From Agromyces mediolanus (GTDB taxonomy: Bacteria > Actinomycetota > Actinomycetes > Actinomycetales > Microbacteriaceae): a stretch of DNA of 64,000 bases. A program made the translations under genes and the position numbers. Of the stretch, positions 18,101 to 24,947 are shown one piece after another. Under the pieces are notes generated by a model, which saw only the letters and a program-made list of their open reading frames with translations, was not told where the DNA came from and did no database searches. The DNA is taken from NCBI RefSeq assembly GCF_014648575.1, contig NZ_BMRJ01000004.1, positions 91,491 through 155,490 of the forward strand, given 5' to 3'. Within the stretch, counting starts at the first letter, position 1. The number at the start of each line of letters is the position of its first letter.

Positions 18101-18338
18101 CGCGTACCTCCGCGGAAAGCCGGTCGGCGAGATCACGCGCTCGTTCCCGATGAGCATGCATCGTTCGCGAGGGCTCGGACCCCTCCTGTTCACGCTCCAA
18201 CGGAAGGTGGGATTCCGCCGACGGGTGAAGCGCATCTGGTTCGGATTCGTCGCTCGGTTGCCCAAGAGACGGTTCGTTCCGCAGATCGGCCCGAACCCAC
18301 CCGTCGGCGCACGGCCCGCGGTGCCCGAAACGGACTAA
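15189..18338 (+). CDS. TagF/TarL-type polyol-phosphate transferase fused to a COG5610-like HAD protein
   Basis: This 1049-residue protein has two unusual halves. Residues 1-370 are a CDP-glycerol/ribitol phosphotransferase domain with LNLWHGVGVK (H99), APTYRLSG, LKMHPQL and IIDYSSIHYD (D280). From about 380 a HAD-type module follows: FDVFDTLI (D385, D388), LISDMYLP (D513) and HTGDNAHTDV (D572, D577). A further region has YFVSRDGYLL (665-671) and YFRS-like segments, as in large COG5610 proteins. The C-terminus is basic. It probably transfers ribitol or glycerol phosphate onto the glycan, with the HAD part editing or dephosphorylating. The start is TTG 15189 with GGAG just upstream; GTG 15201 is an alternative. 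The 5' part is relatively AT-rich. Confidence 0.78.
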   Translation: MSQIVRDRRVWLFNSADFSGNPKWLFTFVTRFRPDIEAYWITDSPQIARRVRDLGFQAVGFKGERSQRLQARAGVFVVNQVKERIPEAMRGIVLLNLWHGVGVKRVEREMSTGLLLPRIAAKYIRNNKAYRDTQLFLVTSEMMEEHFERQIGFSEDQIIRGGYPQNIYPRLHGPIASYDHDLLGAKGLAPDTRIVLYAPTYRLSGNSGFMLRALPDLDLVVEALERNNQLLILKMHPQLLGDRAFVELRARYGHHPRLLFWDNALDVYEVFGQIDTAIIDYSSIHYDLIAAGVDSFIRYAYDLDSPAALEPGFDYLDSSCGTLVEGFDELLVALGSDNRVPDAQLEELRRRFWSYDDDETLERIVEHALAYEIRDEQLPTLYSFDVFDTLIHRRAVAPVAIFHAVRQEIQRAGSAFPPFLAQHFVEIRQQSEFAVREGRRKDPLLAEAGEFEITFEAIYDRIARVFDLTQDQVASLIAWEIDYELRNVVPAVARVEEVRALVAAGERVILISDMYLPREVIQRMLASADPLLAGLPLYLSSEFGVEKATKQLYVRAFVDVGYEFGRWVHTGDNAHTDVRMASQLGISTVALETPRLDEFERALTRTIGSYDGFLLAGMLRERRLAGATPEELFVFRIVALYLVPYVLWLVMDAVARGYRTLYFVSRDGYLLRFIADACIRSLGLDLKTQYLFGSRRAWRLASQLDGIDDDTFSPHGSFGGIRTFDALVEASRLDEAELLAMFPEFDRFRRARRFDVAEAAGIVEALRASSEYRGRLAAIARQDRELVTAYLAQEIDFDEPFAFVEYWGRGYTQDCLVRLFGTMGVDDGAPFYYARSIYPPKESSERHNYTSASYSLLMVESIFGNLPYGTTEGYERVDGRIEPRTSPRPHNAALLEAAERVLPEFTEQFLALPVLDRPQLARDAFRFGFEHYRANPTFKDYLELIAPLRYSVELGGSEREFAPRLRVRDVVAYLRGKPVGEITRSFPMSMHRSRGLGPLLFTLQRKVGFRRRVKRIWFGFVARLPKRRFVPQIGPNPPVGARPAVPETD

Positions 18339-18381
18339 TCCAGCTCTTCCAGGCGAGCGCGCTCCGAGCCGCCCTCTGCGG

Positions 18382-18394
18382 TACGCTGCCCGGG
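18382..18394 (+). promoter_or_regulatory. -10-like TACGCT six bases before a GTG start
   Basis: TACGCT at 18382-18387 is followed by six bases and GTG 18394. The same hexamer recurs before several other genes here. There is no Shine-Dalgarno sequence, so a leaderless start is likely. Confidence 0.45.
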
Positions 18395-19491
18395 TGCTGA
18401 ACCCGATCGGCCGTCCACCCGGTGCAGCCCTCACCGGCCTGGCCCTGCGAGGCTACGCGCTGCGCGGACGGCTGATGGCGACGGGCGGGACGGCGACGAT
18501 GGCGGGTCGGGTCGACATCGTGATGCCGGCGCATGACGTCGCAGCGTTCATCGACGAAGCCATCCGCTCGGTGCTCGCACAGGACCGCTGGCGGCTCCGG
18601 CTCTACGTGCTCGACGATGCCTCCATCGATGACACCGCGGCACGGGTGCGACGCTGGGCGCGACGCGACCCTCGCGTCACGCTCGTCCAGGTCGAGCACC
18701 ACGACGTGAACGCCACACGGAACGAGGGGATCGCGCTCGGCGACGGCGAGTACTTGACCTTCCTCGACGCCGACGACGTGCTGCGCCCCGGTGCCCTCCG
18801 GGATCTGGTGGCGAGTCTCGAATCGACCGGCTCAGACTTCGCCGTGGGCTCCTACGACCGCCTCGTCGGTGGGCGACGGGTCGCACCGGCCCCCTGGATC
18901 GACACCGCCCACGCGGTGGCGCGGCCGGCGACCGCGCTCGCCGACTTCCCGGACATCATGGTGAACGCCGTGCAGTGGACGAAGCTCTACCGTCGCTCGT
19001 TCTGGAACGCCGCTGGCCTCCGGTTTCCGCTCGGCGGGCACTTCCAGGACCAGCTCGTGAGCGCCCGGGCCTACGCTCGGGCGACGTCGTTCGATGTGCT
19101 CGCCCGGCGGACCGTCGACTGGCGGATCCGCGACGACGGCAGCTCGATGACCCAGCAGGGTGCTCGCGCTGCTGCGGTGCGCGATCGATTCACGTCCGCG
19201 ATCGGCGCCCTCGACGTCCTCGAAAGGGAGGCGGGTGCGGGCGTGAGCGACCGCCGCGCGGCGCAGTTCCTCTCGAACGATGCGGCGATTGCGGCGTCGG
19301 AGCTGCGGCGGATGGACGAGGCGGCATTCGCCGCGCTGCGCACCGGACTGAGCGCTCTCGTCGAACGCGCGGGCGCACAGGTGCTCGGGGAGGTTCCCCA
19401 GCGGACGAGAGCGCTGTTCGACCTCGTCCTCGCGGACGATCAGGCCGAGGCGATCGCCTGGCTCGACCGGCGCGAAGCGGCCGACGCCTAG
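18394..19491 (+). CDS. Glycosyltransferase family 2
   Basis: This 365-residue GT-A enzyme has VDIVMPAHDVAAFIDEAI, LYVLDDASIDDTA, ATRNEGIALGDGEYLTFLDADDVL (the DxD is DADD) and a later KLYRRSFW plus HFQDQL. Such EpsH/CapG-like GT2 enzymes add a sugar to a growing surface glycan. It follows the TagF-HAD gene and closes the polysaccharide locus. GTG 18394 gives a 28-residue basic N-terminal extension; ATG 18475 is possible. Its stop shares the sequence CTAG with the stop of the convergent acyl-CoA dehydrogenase gene. Confidence 0.83.
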   Translation: MLNPIGRPPGAALTGLALRGYALRGRLMATGGTATMAGRVDIVMPAHDVAAFIDEAIRSVLAQDRWRLRLYVLDDASIDDTAARVRRWARRDPRVTLVQVEHHDVNATRNEGIALGDGEYLTFLDADDVLRPGALRDLVASLESTGSDFAVGSYDRLVGGRRVAPAPWIDTAHAVARPATALADFPDIMVNAVQWTKLYRRSFWNAAGLRFPLGGHFQDQLVSARAYARATSFDVLARRTVDWRIRDDGSSMTQQGARAAAVRDRFTSAIGALDVLEREAGAGVSDRRAAQFLSNDAAIAASELRRMDEAAFAALRTGLSALVERAGAQVLGEVPQRTRALFDLVLADDQAEAIAWLDRREAADA

Positions 19492-20669
19492 ACGAACGCC
19501 GCCTCGCCCGTGATGGTGCGACCGACGATGAGGGTGTTCATCTCGCGGGTGCCCTCGTAGGAGTAGAGCGCCTCGGCGTCGGCGAAGTAGCGGGCGACGC
19601 CGTAGTCGAGCACGATGCCGTTGCCGCCGAGCGTCTCGCGCGCCCAGGCCACCGTCTCGCGCATCCGTGCGGTGGCGTAGGCCTTCGCGAGGGCGGAGTG
19701 CTCGTCGCGCTGGGTGCCGGCGTCGAGCATCTGCGAGACCCGCACGACCATGGCGAGCGAGGCGGTGATGTTCCCGAGTCCGTTCACGAGGTGCTCCTGG
19801 ATGAGCTGGTGCGCGGCGATCGGCTTGCCGAACTGCTCGCGCTCCGTCGCGTAGGCGACGGCCGCCTCGTATGCGCCGATCGCGGTGCCGACGGCCGCCC
19901 AGGCGACCTCGGCACGGGTCTGGCGGAGGATCGCGGCGGTGTCCCGGAACGAGTTCGCGTTCTGCAGCCGCAGCGCCTCGGGCACGCGGACGTCGCGCAG
20001 CTCGATGTCGGCGTTCTGCACCGGTCGCAGGCTGATCTTGCCCTCGATCTTCGTCGCGGTGTAGCCGGGGGTGGAGGTCGGCACGATGAAGCCCTTGACC
20101 TGGCCGTCGGCCTCGTCCTTCGCCCAGATGATCGTCACATCGGAGAACGTGGCGTTGCCGATCCAGCGCTTCCGGCCGTTCAGCACCCACTCGTCGCCCT
20201 CGCGCCGCGCCGTGGTGCGCAGGCCCCTCGCCGAGTCGGAGCCGGAGAGCGGCTCGGTGAGGCCGAAGGAGCCGATGATCTCGGCGGAGGCGAGCTTGGG
20301 GATCCACTCCGCACGCTGCTCGGCGGAGCCGGCGACGGCGATCGAGCCGGCGGCCAGACCGTTCTGCACGCCGACGAAGGTGCTGACCGAGGCGTCGATG
20401 CGGGCGAGTTCGAGGGCCACGAAGCCGCGGAACACCGCCGAGTTCTCGAAGGGCTTGGTCTCGTCCCAGGCGAACGACAGCACGCCGAGCTCGGCGAGCG
20501 GCTTCACGATCTCGGTCGGGAACTCGGCGCGCTCCCAGTAGCCGCCGATGATGGGCTGCACCTCCCGCTCGCCCCAGGCCCGGATGGCCATGACGGCCTC
20601 CTGCTCGCGATCGCTGAGGAGGGCCTCGGCGTAGCCGTAGAAGTCGCTCGAGAGGGGCGCGAAGGTCAT
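19488..20669 (-). CDS. Acyl-CoA dehydrogenase, glutaryl-CoA dehydrogenase-like
   Basis: This 393-residue flavoenzyme oxidises an acyl-CoA thioester. Motifs are SFGLTEPLSGSDSARGL and RKRWIGNATFSDV (FAD and substrate region), REQFGKPIAAHQLIQEHL, ETLGGNGI and YEGTREMNTLIVGR. The Glu of YEGT is the catalytic base position in the glutaryl-CoA branch. ATG 20669 has TTGGAG six bases upstream and a -10-like TAGGCT further out; a longer upstream reading is unconvincing. It stands alone between the polysaccharide locus and manA. The exact substrate cannot be read from sequence. Confidence 0.85.
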   Translation of the reverse strand: MTFAPLSSDFYGYAEALLSDREQEAVMAIRAWGEREVQPIIGGYWERAEFPTEIVKPLAELGVLSFAWDETKPFENSAVFRGFVALELARIDASVSTFVGVQNGLAAGSIAVAGSAEQRAEWIPKLASAEIIGSFGLTEPLSGSDSARGLRTTARREGDEWVLNGRKRWIGNATFSDVTIIWAKDEADGQVKGFIVPTSTPGYTATKIEGKISLRPVQNADIELRDVRVPEALRLQNANSFRDTAAILRQTRAEVAWAAVGTAIGAYEAAVAYATEREQFGKPIAAHQLIQEHLVNGLGNITASLAMVVRVSQMLDAGTQRDEHSALAKAYATARMRETVAWARETLGGNGIVLDYGVARYFADAEALYSYEGTREMNTLIVGRTITGEAAFV

Positions 20670-20773
20670 GACTGCTCCAATGCGGGTCGGATGCCCCGAG
20701 CCTAGGACTCCGCGTCGGGGCATCCGAAGCCGTTGGTAGTTTGGAGCCAAGCCGCGAAAGGAACTGCGCCGAG

Positions 20774-22021
20774 ATGTTCGTCAGGATCGACAACGAGCCC
20801 AGGGACTACGCCTGGGGCGACCGCGAGCTGATCGCGGGCTTCCGCGGCCGGGAGGCGAGCGGCGGGCCCGAGGCGGAGCTCTGGCTCGGTGCGCACCCCG
20901 GCTCGCCGTCCCGCATCCTGGACGCCGAGCCGCCGTTCGACGAGCTCGCGAGCTGGATCGCCGCCGAGCCCGAGCGCGCGCTCGGCGCCGAGGTCTCGCA
21001 GCGCTTCGCCGACGAGGGGACGCCCCGGCTGCCGTTCCTGCTGAAGCTGCTCGCCGCCGGCGGCCCCCTGTCGCTGCAGGCGCACCCGACGACGGAACGC
21101 GCACGGCTCGGCTTCGCCAAGGAGGAGTCGGCGGGCCTGCCCGTCGACGCCTACGACCGCAACTACCGCGACCGCTTCCACAAGCCGGAGCTCGTCGTCG
21201 CGCTCAGCGAGACGTTCGACGCGCTCTCCGGCTTCCGGCCGCTCGAGGAGGTCGCCGGGGTGGTGGAGGCCCTGCGCGCCGCCGATGCCGCCTCGGCCGA
21301 CCCGCAGCCCGGGGCGATCGAGCTGCTCGCCGCACGCCTCGACGCCGAGGGGCTCGAGGGGGCGGTCGAGTGGCTGCTCACCGACGGCCGTGGCGGCGAC
21401 ACGGGGGAGTCCGCGTGGCTCGTCGAGCGCGTGGTCGCGCTCGCCGGGGCGGATGCCGCCCTCGCCTCGCCGTACGCGGCGTCGTTCCGCACGGTCACGG
21501 CGCTCGCCGACGCCTACCCGGGCGATCCGGGCATCGTCATCTCGCTGCTGCTGAATCGTGTGCGCCTCGCGCGCGGCGAGTCGCTGTTCCTCGCCGCGGG
21601 CAACATCCACGCCTACCTCGGCGGCCTCGGCATCGAGCTGATGGCCGCGAGCGACAACGTGCTCCGCGGCGGACTGACCCCGAAGCACATCGATGTGGCC
21701 GAACTCGTCGAGGTGCTCGACTTCACGCCGATGCCCCCGCCCCGACTCGCGCCGGAGCCGACTGCGCCCGGGGTGCTGAGCTTCCGGCCGCCGGTGCCCG
21801 ACTTCGTGCTGCACCGGCTCGAGGCGGGCGACGCGGGACCGCAGCCGGAGGTGGCCCTCGACGGGCCCGCCATCGTGCTCGCCGAGGGCGGGACGGTGCG
21901 GGTCACGGGTGCGCGGGGCTCGGTGGAGCTGGCGCGCGGCGACGTCGCGTTCGTCACGCCGGACGAAGGCGTGCTGCGCCTCGAGCGCCCCGGCGTCCTC
22001 TGGGTCGCGACGACGGGCTGA
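20774..22021 (+). CDS. manA: Mannose-6-phosphate isomerase, class I
   Basis: This 415-residue cupin-fold zinc enzyme interconverts mannose-6-phosphate and fructose-6-phosphate. Zinc ligands are visible in LQAHPT (Gln and His), FHKPEL (Glu) and AAGNIHAYLGG (His); GLTPKHIDV is also typical. ATG 20774 starts MFVRIDNEPRDYAWGD, the canonical N-terminus, with AAAGGAA about 12 bases upstream. With phosphomannomutase at 30 kb it provides mannose-1-phosphate for GDP-mannose. It converges on the AraC-type gene with 12 bases between stops, inside a 7-bp inverted repeat (22016-22022 with 22033-22039). Confidence 0.93.
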   Translation: MFVRIDNEPRDYAWGDRELIAGFRGREASGGPEAELWLGAHPGSPSRILDAEPPFDELASWIAAEPERALGAEVSQRFADEGTPRLPFLLKLLAAGGPLSLQAHPTTERARLGFAKEESAGLPVDAYDRNYRDRFHKPELVVALSETFDALSGFRPLEEVAGVVEALRAADAASADPQPGAIELLAARLDAEGLEGAVEWLLTDGRGGDTGESAWLVERVVALAGADAALASPYAASFRTVTALADAYPGDPGIVISLLLNRVRLARGESLFLAAGNIHAYLGGLGIELMAASDNVLRGGLTPKHIDVAELVEVLDFTPMPPPRLAPEPTAPGVLSFRPPVPDFVLHRLEAGDAGPQPEVALDGPAIVLAEGGTVRVTGARGSVELARGDVAFVTPDEGVLRLERPGVLWVATTG

Positions 22022-22033
22022 GGCCGCCGCCGC

Positions 22034-23002
22034 TCAGCCGGCGAGCTCGACCGGCTCGCGCCGTCCGAACAGCCGCCGGTAGGCCGTCGGCGTCGTCTGG
22101 AGGACCTTCACGAAGTGGTGCCGCATCACTGCGGCGGCGCCGAAGCCGCACTCCCGCGCGATCTCTTCGAGGCTCAGGCCGGTCTCCTCCAGGAGCTGCT
22201 GCGCGCGCAGCAGGCGCTGGCGGTTGAGCCACGCGTTCGGCGTCGTGCCCGTCTCGGCGCGGAAGCGCCGCGCGAAGGTGCGCGGCGACATGAGCGCCTT
22301 CCTGGCGAGCCGGTCGACGGTGAGCTCCTCGTCGAGGTGCTCGAGCATCCAGGCCGTGACGGTCGCGAAGGAGTCGCTCTTGCACTCGACGACCGGCGTC
22401 TGGATGAACTGCGACTGGCCGCCGTCGCGCTGCGGGGGCACGACCATCCGACGGGCGACGATGTTCGCGGCGCTCGCGCCGAGCTCGGTGCGCACGATGT
22501 GCAGCGCCGCGTCGATGCCGGCTGCGGTGCCGGCGCCCGTGACGACGAGGCCGTCCTGCACGAACAGCACGTCCGGATCGACCTCCGTCCGAGGGAAGGC
22601 GGCCGCGAGGCGGTCGGTGTACATCCAGTGCGTCGTCGAACGGCGGCCGTCGAGGACCCCGGCCTGTCCCAGGATGAACGCGCCGGAGCAGACGGACAGC
22701 ACCCAGGCGCCGCGGTCGACCGCTTCGCGGATCACCGCGAGCACCCGCTCGTCGGCGTCCTGATCGATGAGCGCGGCGGGCACGGCGACGAGATCGGCCG
22801 TGCGGGCCGCGTCGAGCCCCTCGTGCACCACGACGTCGAAGCCGAGCTTCGTCGGGATCGGCCCCGGCTCGGCCGCGACGACGTGGAAGTCGAACTCGGG
22901 GCCGCCGTGCTCGCGCCGGTCGATGCCGAACACTTCGCAGATGACGCCGAACTCGAACGGCGCCATGTGCGGCACGGCGATGCAGGCGATGGATCGGAGC
23001 AT
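22034..23002 (-). CDS. GlxA family transcriptional regulator (DJ-1/PfpI domain plus AraC HTH)
   Basis: This 322-residue regulator has an N-terminal amidotransferase-like domain with SVCSGAFILGQAGVLDGRR (the nucleophile-elbow Cys is present). The C-terminal AraC/XylS domain shows SPRTFARRFRAETGTTPNAWL and SLEEIARECGFGAAAVMRHH. ATG 23002 follows GCGAGG with good spacing; the frame continues far upstream but only as shadow. The ligand is unknown. It is transcribed away from the small membrane protein gene at 23087, which it may control. Confidence 0.88.
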   Translation of the reverse strand: MLRSIACIAVPHMAPFEFGVICEVFGIDRREHGGPEFDFHVVAAEPGPIPTKLGFDVVVHEGLDAARTADLVAVPAALIDQDADERVLAVIREAVDRGAWVLSVCSGAFILGQAGVLDGRRSTTHWMYTDRLAAAFPRTEVDPDVLFVQDGLVVTGAGTAAGIDAALHIVRTELGASAANIVARRMVVPPQRDGGQSQFIQTPVVECKSDSFATVTAWMLEHLDEELTVDRLARKALMSPRTFARRFRAETGTTPNAWLNRQRLLRAQQLLEETGLSLEEIARECGFGAAAVMRHHFVKVLQTTPTAYRRLFGRREPVELAG

Positions 23003-23073
23003 GGGCACCTCGCGTGGCAGGAACTGGTGGAATCGTGGCAATGCTGCCACTTTCGGCAGCTTCTCACAAGTCA

Positions 23074-23087
23074 TAGATTTCCTGCCA
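23074..23087 (+). promoter_or_regulatory. -10-like TAGATT seven bases before the ATG of a small gene
   Basis: TAGATT at 23074-23079 plus seven bases leads straight to ATG 23087, and no ribosome binding site is seen. This supports a leaderless transcript for the 49-residue membrane protein. Confidence 0.4.
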
Positions 23088-23236
23088 TGACCACGATCCT
23101 GCTCCTGATTCTCGCCGGCCTCGCCGTCTGGGGCGTGGTGGCGACCCTGCTCCGCCTCGACTCCGACGGATACGGCCGACCGGAGATCCGCGACCGCGTG
23201 CGGCACGCCCAGCACGAGCCGATCTCCAGCCGTTAG
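23087..23236 (+). CDS. Small single-span membrane protein, 49 residues
   Basis: MTTILLLILAGLAVWGVVA forms one hydrophobic helix (residues 3-22). A short charged tail follows with DSDGYGRPEIRDR. Such a leucine-rich helix with a G-Y-G-R-P-like tail looks like a conserved actinobacterial small membrane protein rather than chance, and the -10-like hexamer and high-GC codon use support expression. Function unknown. It sits between the GlxA-type regulator (divergent) and galE. Confidence 0.65.
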   Translation: MTTILLLILAGLAVWGVVATLLRLDSDGYGRPEIRDRVRHAQHEPISSR

Positions 23237-23296
23237 CATCGTCGAGGCGGCGGCCGGACCGGCCGCCGCGTCGAGGTGCTGCGGAGGGAACGACGG

Positions 23297-24259
23297 ATGA
23301 GCTGGATGGTCACTGGGGGAGCGGGGTACATCGGGGCGCACGTGGTGCGGGCGTTCCAGGCGAAGGGCATCGACGTCGTCGTGCTCGACGATCTGTCCTC
23401 CGGCCGCCGCGGCTTCGTGGCCGACGGCGTCGACTTCGTGCACGGCTCGATCCTCGACGGCGCCCTCCTCGAGAGCGTCTTCGCCCGTCACGACGTGCGC
23501 GGCGTCGTGCACCTCGCCGGCTTCAAGTACGCGGGCGTCTCGGTGCAGCGGCCGCTGCACACCTACCAGCAGAACGTCACCGGCACCGCGACGCTGCTCG
23601 CCGCGATGGAGGCGGCGAACGTCGCCCGGATCGTGTTCTCGTCGAGCGCCGCCGTCTACGGCACCCCGGACGTCGACCTCGTCACCGAGGAGACCGCGAA
23701 GCACCCGCAGTCGCCGTACGGCGAGTCGAAGCTGATCGGCGAATGGCTCCTCGCCGACCAGGCCGCAGCTACCGGCCTGGCTCACACGAGCCTGCGCTAC
23801 TTCAACGTCGTGGGCTCCGGGACGCCGGAGATCTTCGACGTGAGCCCGCACAACCTCTTCCCCCTCGTCTTCGACGCGCTGCTCGACGGACGCACGCCGA
23901 AGGTAAACGGCGACGACTACGCGACGCCCGACGGGACCTGCGTGCGCGACTACATCCACGTCGCCGACCTCGCCGCGGCGCACGTCGTGGCGGCCGAGCG
24001 GCTCGAGGCGGGCGAGCCCGTCGCCCCCGTCTACAACCTCGGCTCGGGTGACGGTGTCTCCGTTGCGGAGATCATGTCGGCGGTCGCGAAGGTCACCGGG
24101 ATCGACTTCGTCCCCGAGTCCGCGCCGCGGCGGCCCGGCGATCCCGCGCGGATCGTGGCCTCCGGGGAGCTCGCCGCGCGCGATCTCGACTGGCGGATGC
24201 GGCACTCGCTCGAGGACATGGTGCGGAGCGCGTGGGAGGCGCGACGCGCCGCCGCCTGA
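23297..24259 (+). CDS. galE: UDP-glucose 4-epimerase
   Basis: This 320-residue extended SDR interconverts UDP-glucose and UDP-galactose. It has MVTGGAGYIGAHVVRAF (NAD loop), the SSSAAVYG serine motif and Y-x3-K in SPYGESK, then TSLRYFNVVG and DYIHVADLAAAH. GGAGGGAA ends six bases before ATG 23297, which fixes the start over an in-frame TTG-type start upstream. The product can feed galactose donors to the surface glycan. A weak C5/G5 hairpin at 24282-24296 follows. Confidence 0.92.
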   Translation: MSWMVTGGAGYIGAHVVRAFQAKGIDVVVLDDLSSGRRGFVADGVDFVHGSILDGALLESVFARHDVRGVVHLAGFKYAGVSVQRPLHTYQQNVTGTATLLAAMEAANVARIVFSSSAAVYGTPDVDLVTEETAKHPQSPYGESKLIGEWLLADQAAATGLAHTSLRYFNVVGSGTPEIFDVSPHNLFPLVFDALLDGRTPKVNGDDYATPDGTCVRDYIHVADLAAAHVVAAERLEAGEPVAPVYNLGSGDGVSVAEIMSAVAKVTGIDFVPESAPRRPGDPARIVASGELAARDLDWRMRHSLEDMVRSAWEARRAAA

Positions 24260-24381
24260 GGTTCCGGCCAGGAGCGTCGTGCCCCCAGAGCGGGGGACGG
24301 GATCACAACTCCGGAACGACTCCGGCGTGTCGCGGCGAGGCGGAAGCCTCCAGCCCTGCTTGAGGGTTTACGATCTGCGAC

Positions 24382-24410
24382 TTGACTCGCTCGAATTACA
24401 CCGCTGTAAT
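24382..24410 (+). promoter_or_regulatory. Promoter of the whiB2-like gene (TTGACT, 17 bp, TGTAAT)
   Basis: This is the best sigma-70-type promoter in the window: TTGACT at 24382-24387, exactly 17 bases, then TGTAAT at 24405-24410. The predicted start of transcription is near 24417, giving a leader of about 57 bases with GGGAGA before ATG 24474. The spacer and -10 contain a perfect palindrome, annotated separately. Confidence 0.75.
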
Positions 24411-24411
24411 T
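24394..24411. promoter_or_regulatory. Operator-like palindrome AATTACA-CCGC-TGTAATT
   Basis: Seven-base arms match perfectly around a 4-base centre, in AT-rich sequence unlike the surroundings. The right arm covers the -10 hexamer of the whiB2 promoter, so a bound dimer would block RNA polymerase. The half-sites TTAC and GTAA are six bases apart, close to but not identical with the Streptomyces BldD box as I recall it (five apart). The binding protein is unknown. Confidence 0.7.
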
Positions 24412-24473
24412 GGTCGTGACGCGGTCCCCGGATCCTCGGGAGCGGCGGGCGGTACAACTGGGTGGGAGACGAT

Positions 24474-24794
24474 ATGGCAATTCCTGAATATCGTTCTGGA
24501 GTACCTGACGACTGGTTCATCGATCCGGTGCGGCTGGGAGTCCCGGGGGTGCGTCCAACGACGGACGACGACAACCCCCTGGCATGGCAGAGCGACGCGC
24601 TGTGCGCGCAGACCGACCCGGAGGCGTTCTTCCCCGAGAAGGGCGGATCGACCCGGGACGCGAAGAAGATCTGCACTGGCTGCGAGGTCCGTGCGCAGTG
24701 CCTCGAGTACGCGCTGTCGAACGACGAACGGTTCGGGATCTGGGGCGGGCTCTCCGAGCGAGAACGACGAAAGCTCCGCAAGCGAGCGGTGTAG
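24474..24794 (+). CDS. WhiB family iron-sulfur transcriptional regulator, WhiB2/WhmD-like
   Basis: This 106-residue Wbl protein has the four cluster cysteines C44, C67, C70 and C76, the GIWGG turn at 88-92 and a basic C-terminus (RERRKLRKR) for DNA contact. The WhiB2/WhmD group controls septation and is essential in mycobacteria. The neighbourhood (DUF3499, manB, ahcY, mtrAB downstream) matches Mycobacterium tuberculosis whiB2. ATG 24474 is chosen over GTG 24462 because GGGAGA lies five bases upstream. It has its own promoter and a strong terminator, so it is monocistronic. Confidence 0.88.
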   Translation: MAIPEYRSGVPDDWFIDPVRLGVPGVRPTTDDDNPLAWQSDALCAQTDPEAFFPEKGGSTRDAKKICTGCEVRAQCLEYALSNDERFGIWGGLSERERRKLRKRAV

Positions 24795-24811
24795 CGAGAC
24801 CGGCGAGACGA

Positions 24812-24842
24812 ACGAAGGCCCGTGCGACGCACGGGCCTTCGT
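24812..24842 (+). terminator. Rho-independent-like terminator after the whiB2-like gene
   Basis: A 13-bp perfect stem (ACGAAGGCCCGTG with CACGGGCCTTCGT) encloses a 5-base loop 17 bases after the stop codon. There is no long U tract, which is usual in high-GC actinobacteria. Confidence 0.8.
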
Positions 24843-24933
24843 CGTGCGAGCGGGCGGACGGATGCCCCGGCGGGCCGGCGCGCGGATCGGCGGCACGCCC
24901 GCCGATGGCACCGGCTGGTGGCGAGCCGGTGCT

Positions 24934-24947
24934 TAGGCTGACTCCGA
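24934..24947 (+). promoter_or_regulatory. -10-like TAGGCT seven bases before an ATG
   Basis: TAGGCT at 24934-24939, seven bases, then ATG 24947. No Shine-Dalgarno sequence is present. It marks an independent, probably leaderless start for the giant glycosyltransferase gene after the whiB2 terminator. Confidence 0.5.

Noticed and set aside
22034-24205. 723-residue version of the GlxA regulator
   Set aside because: Upstream part overlaps galE on the other strand; GCGAGG before ATG 23002 and the family N-terminus decide the shorter start.
24282-24296. C5/G5 hairpin after galE as a terminator
   Set aside because: The stem is only five pairs with no supporting U-rich tract, so it is mentioned but not called.
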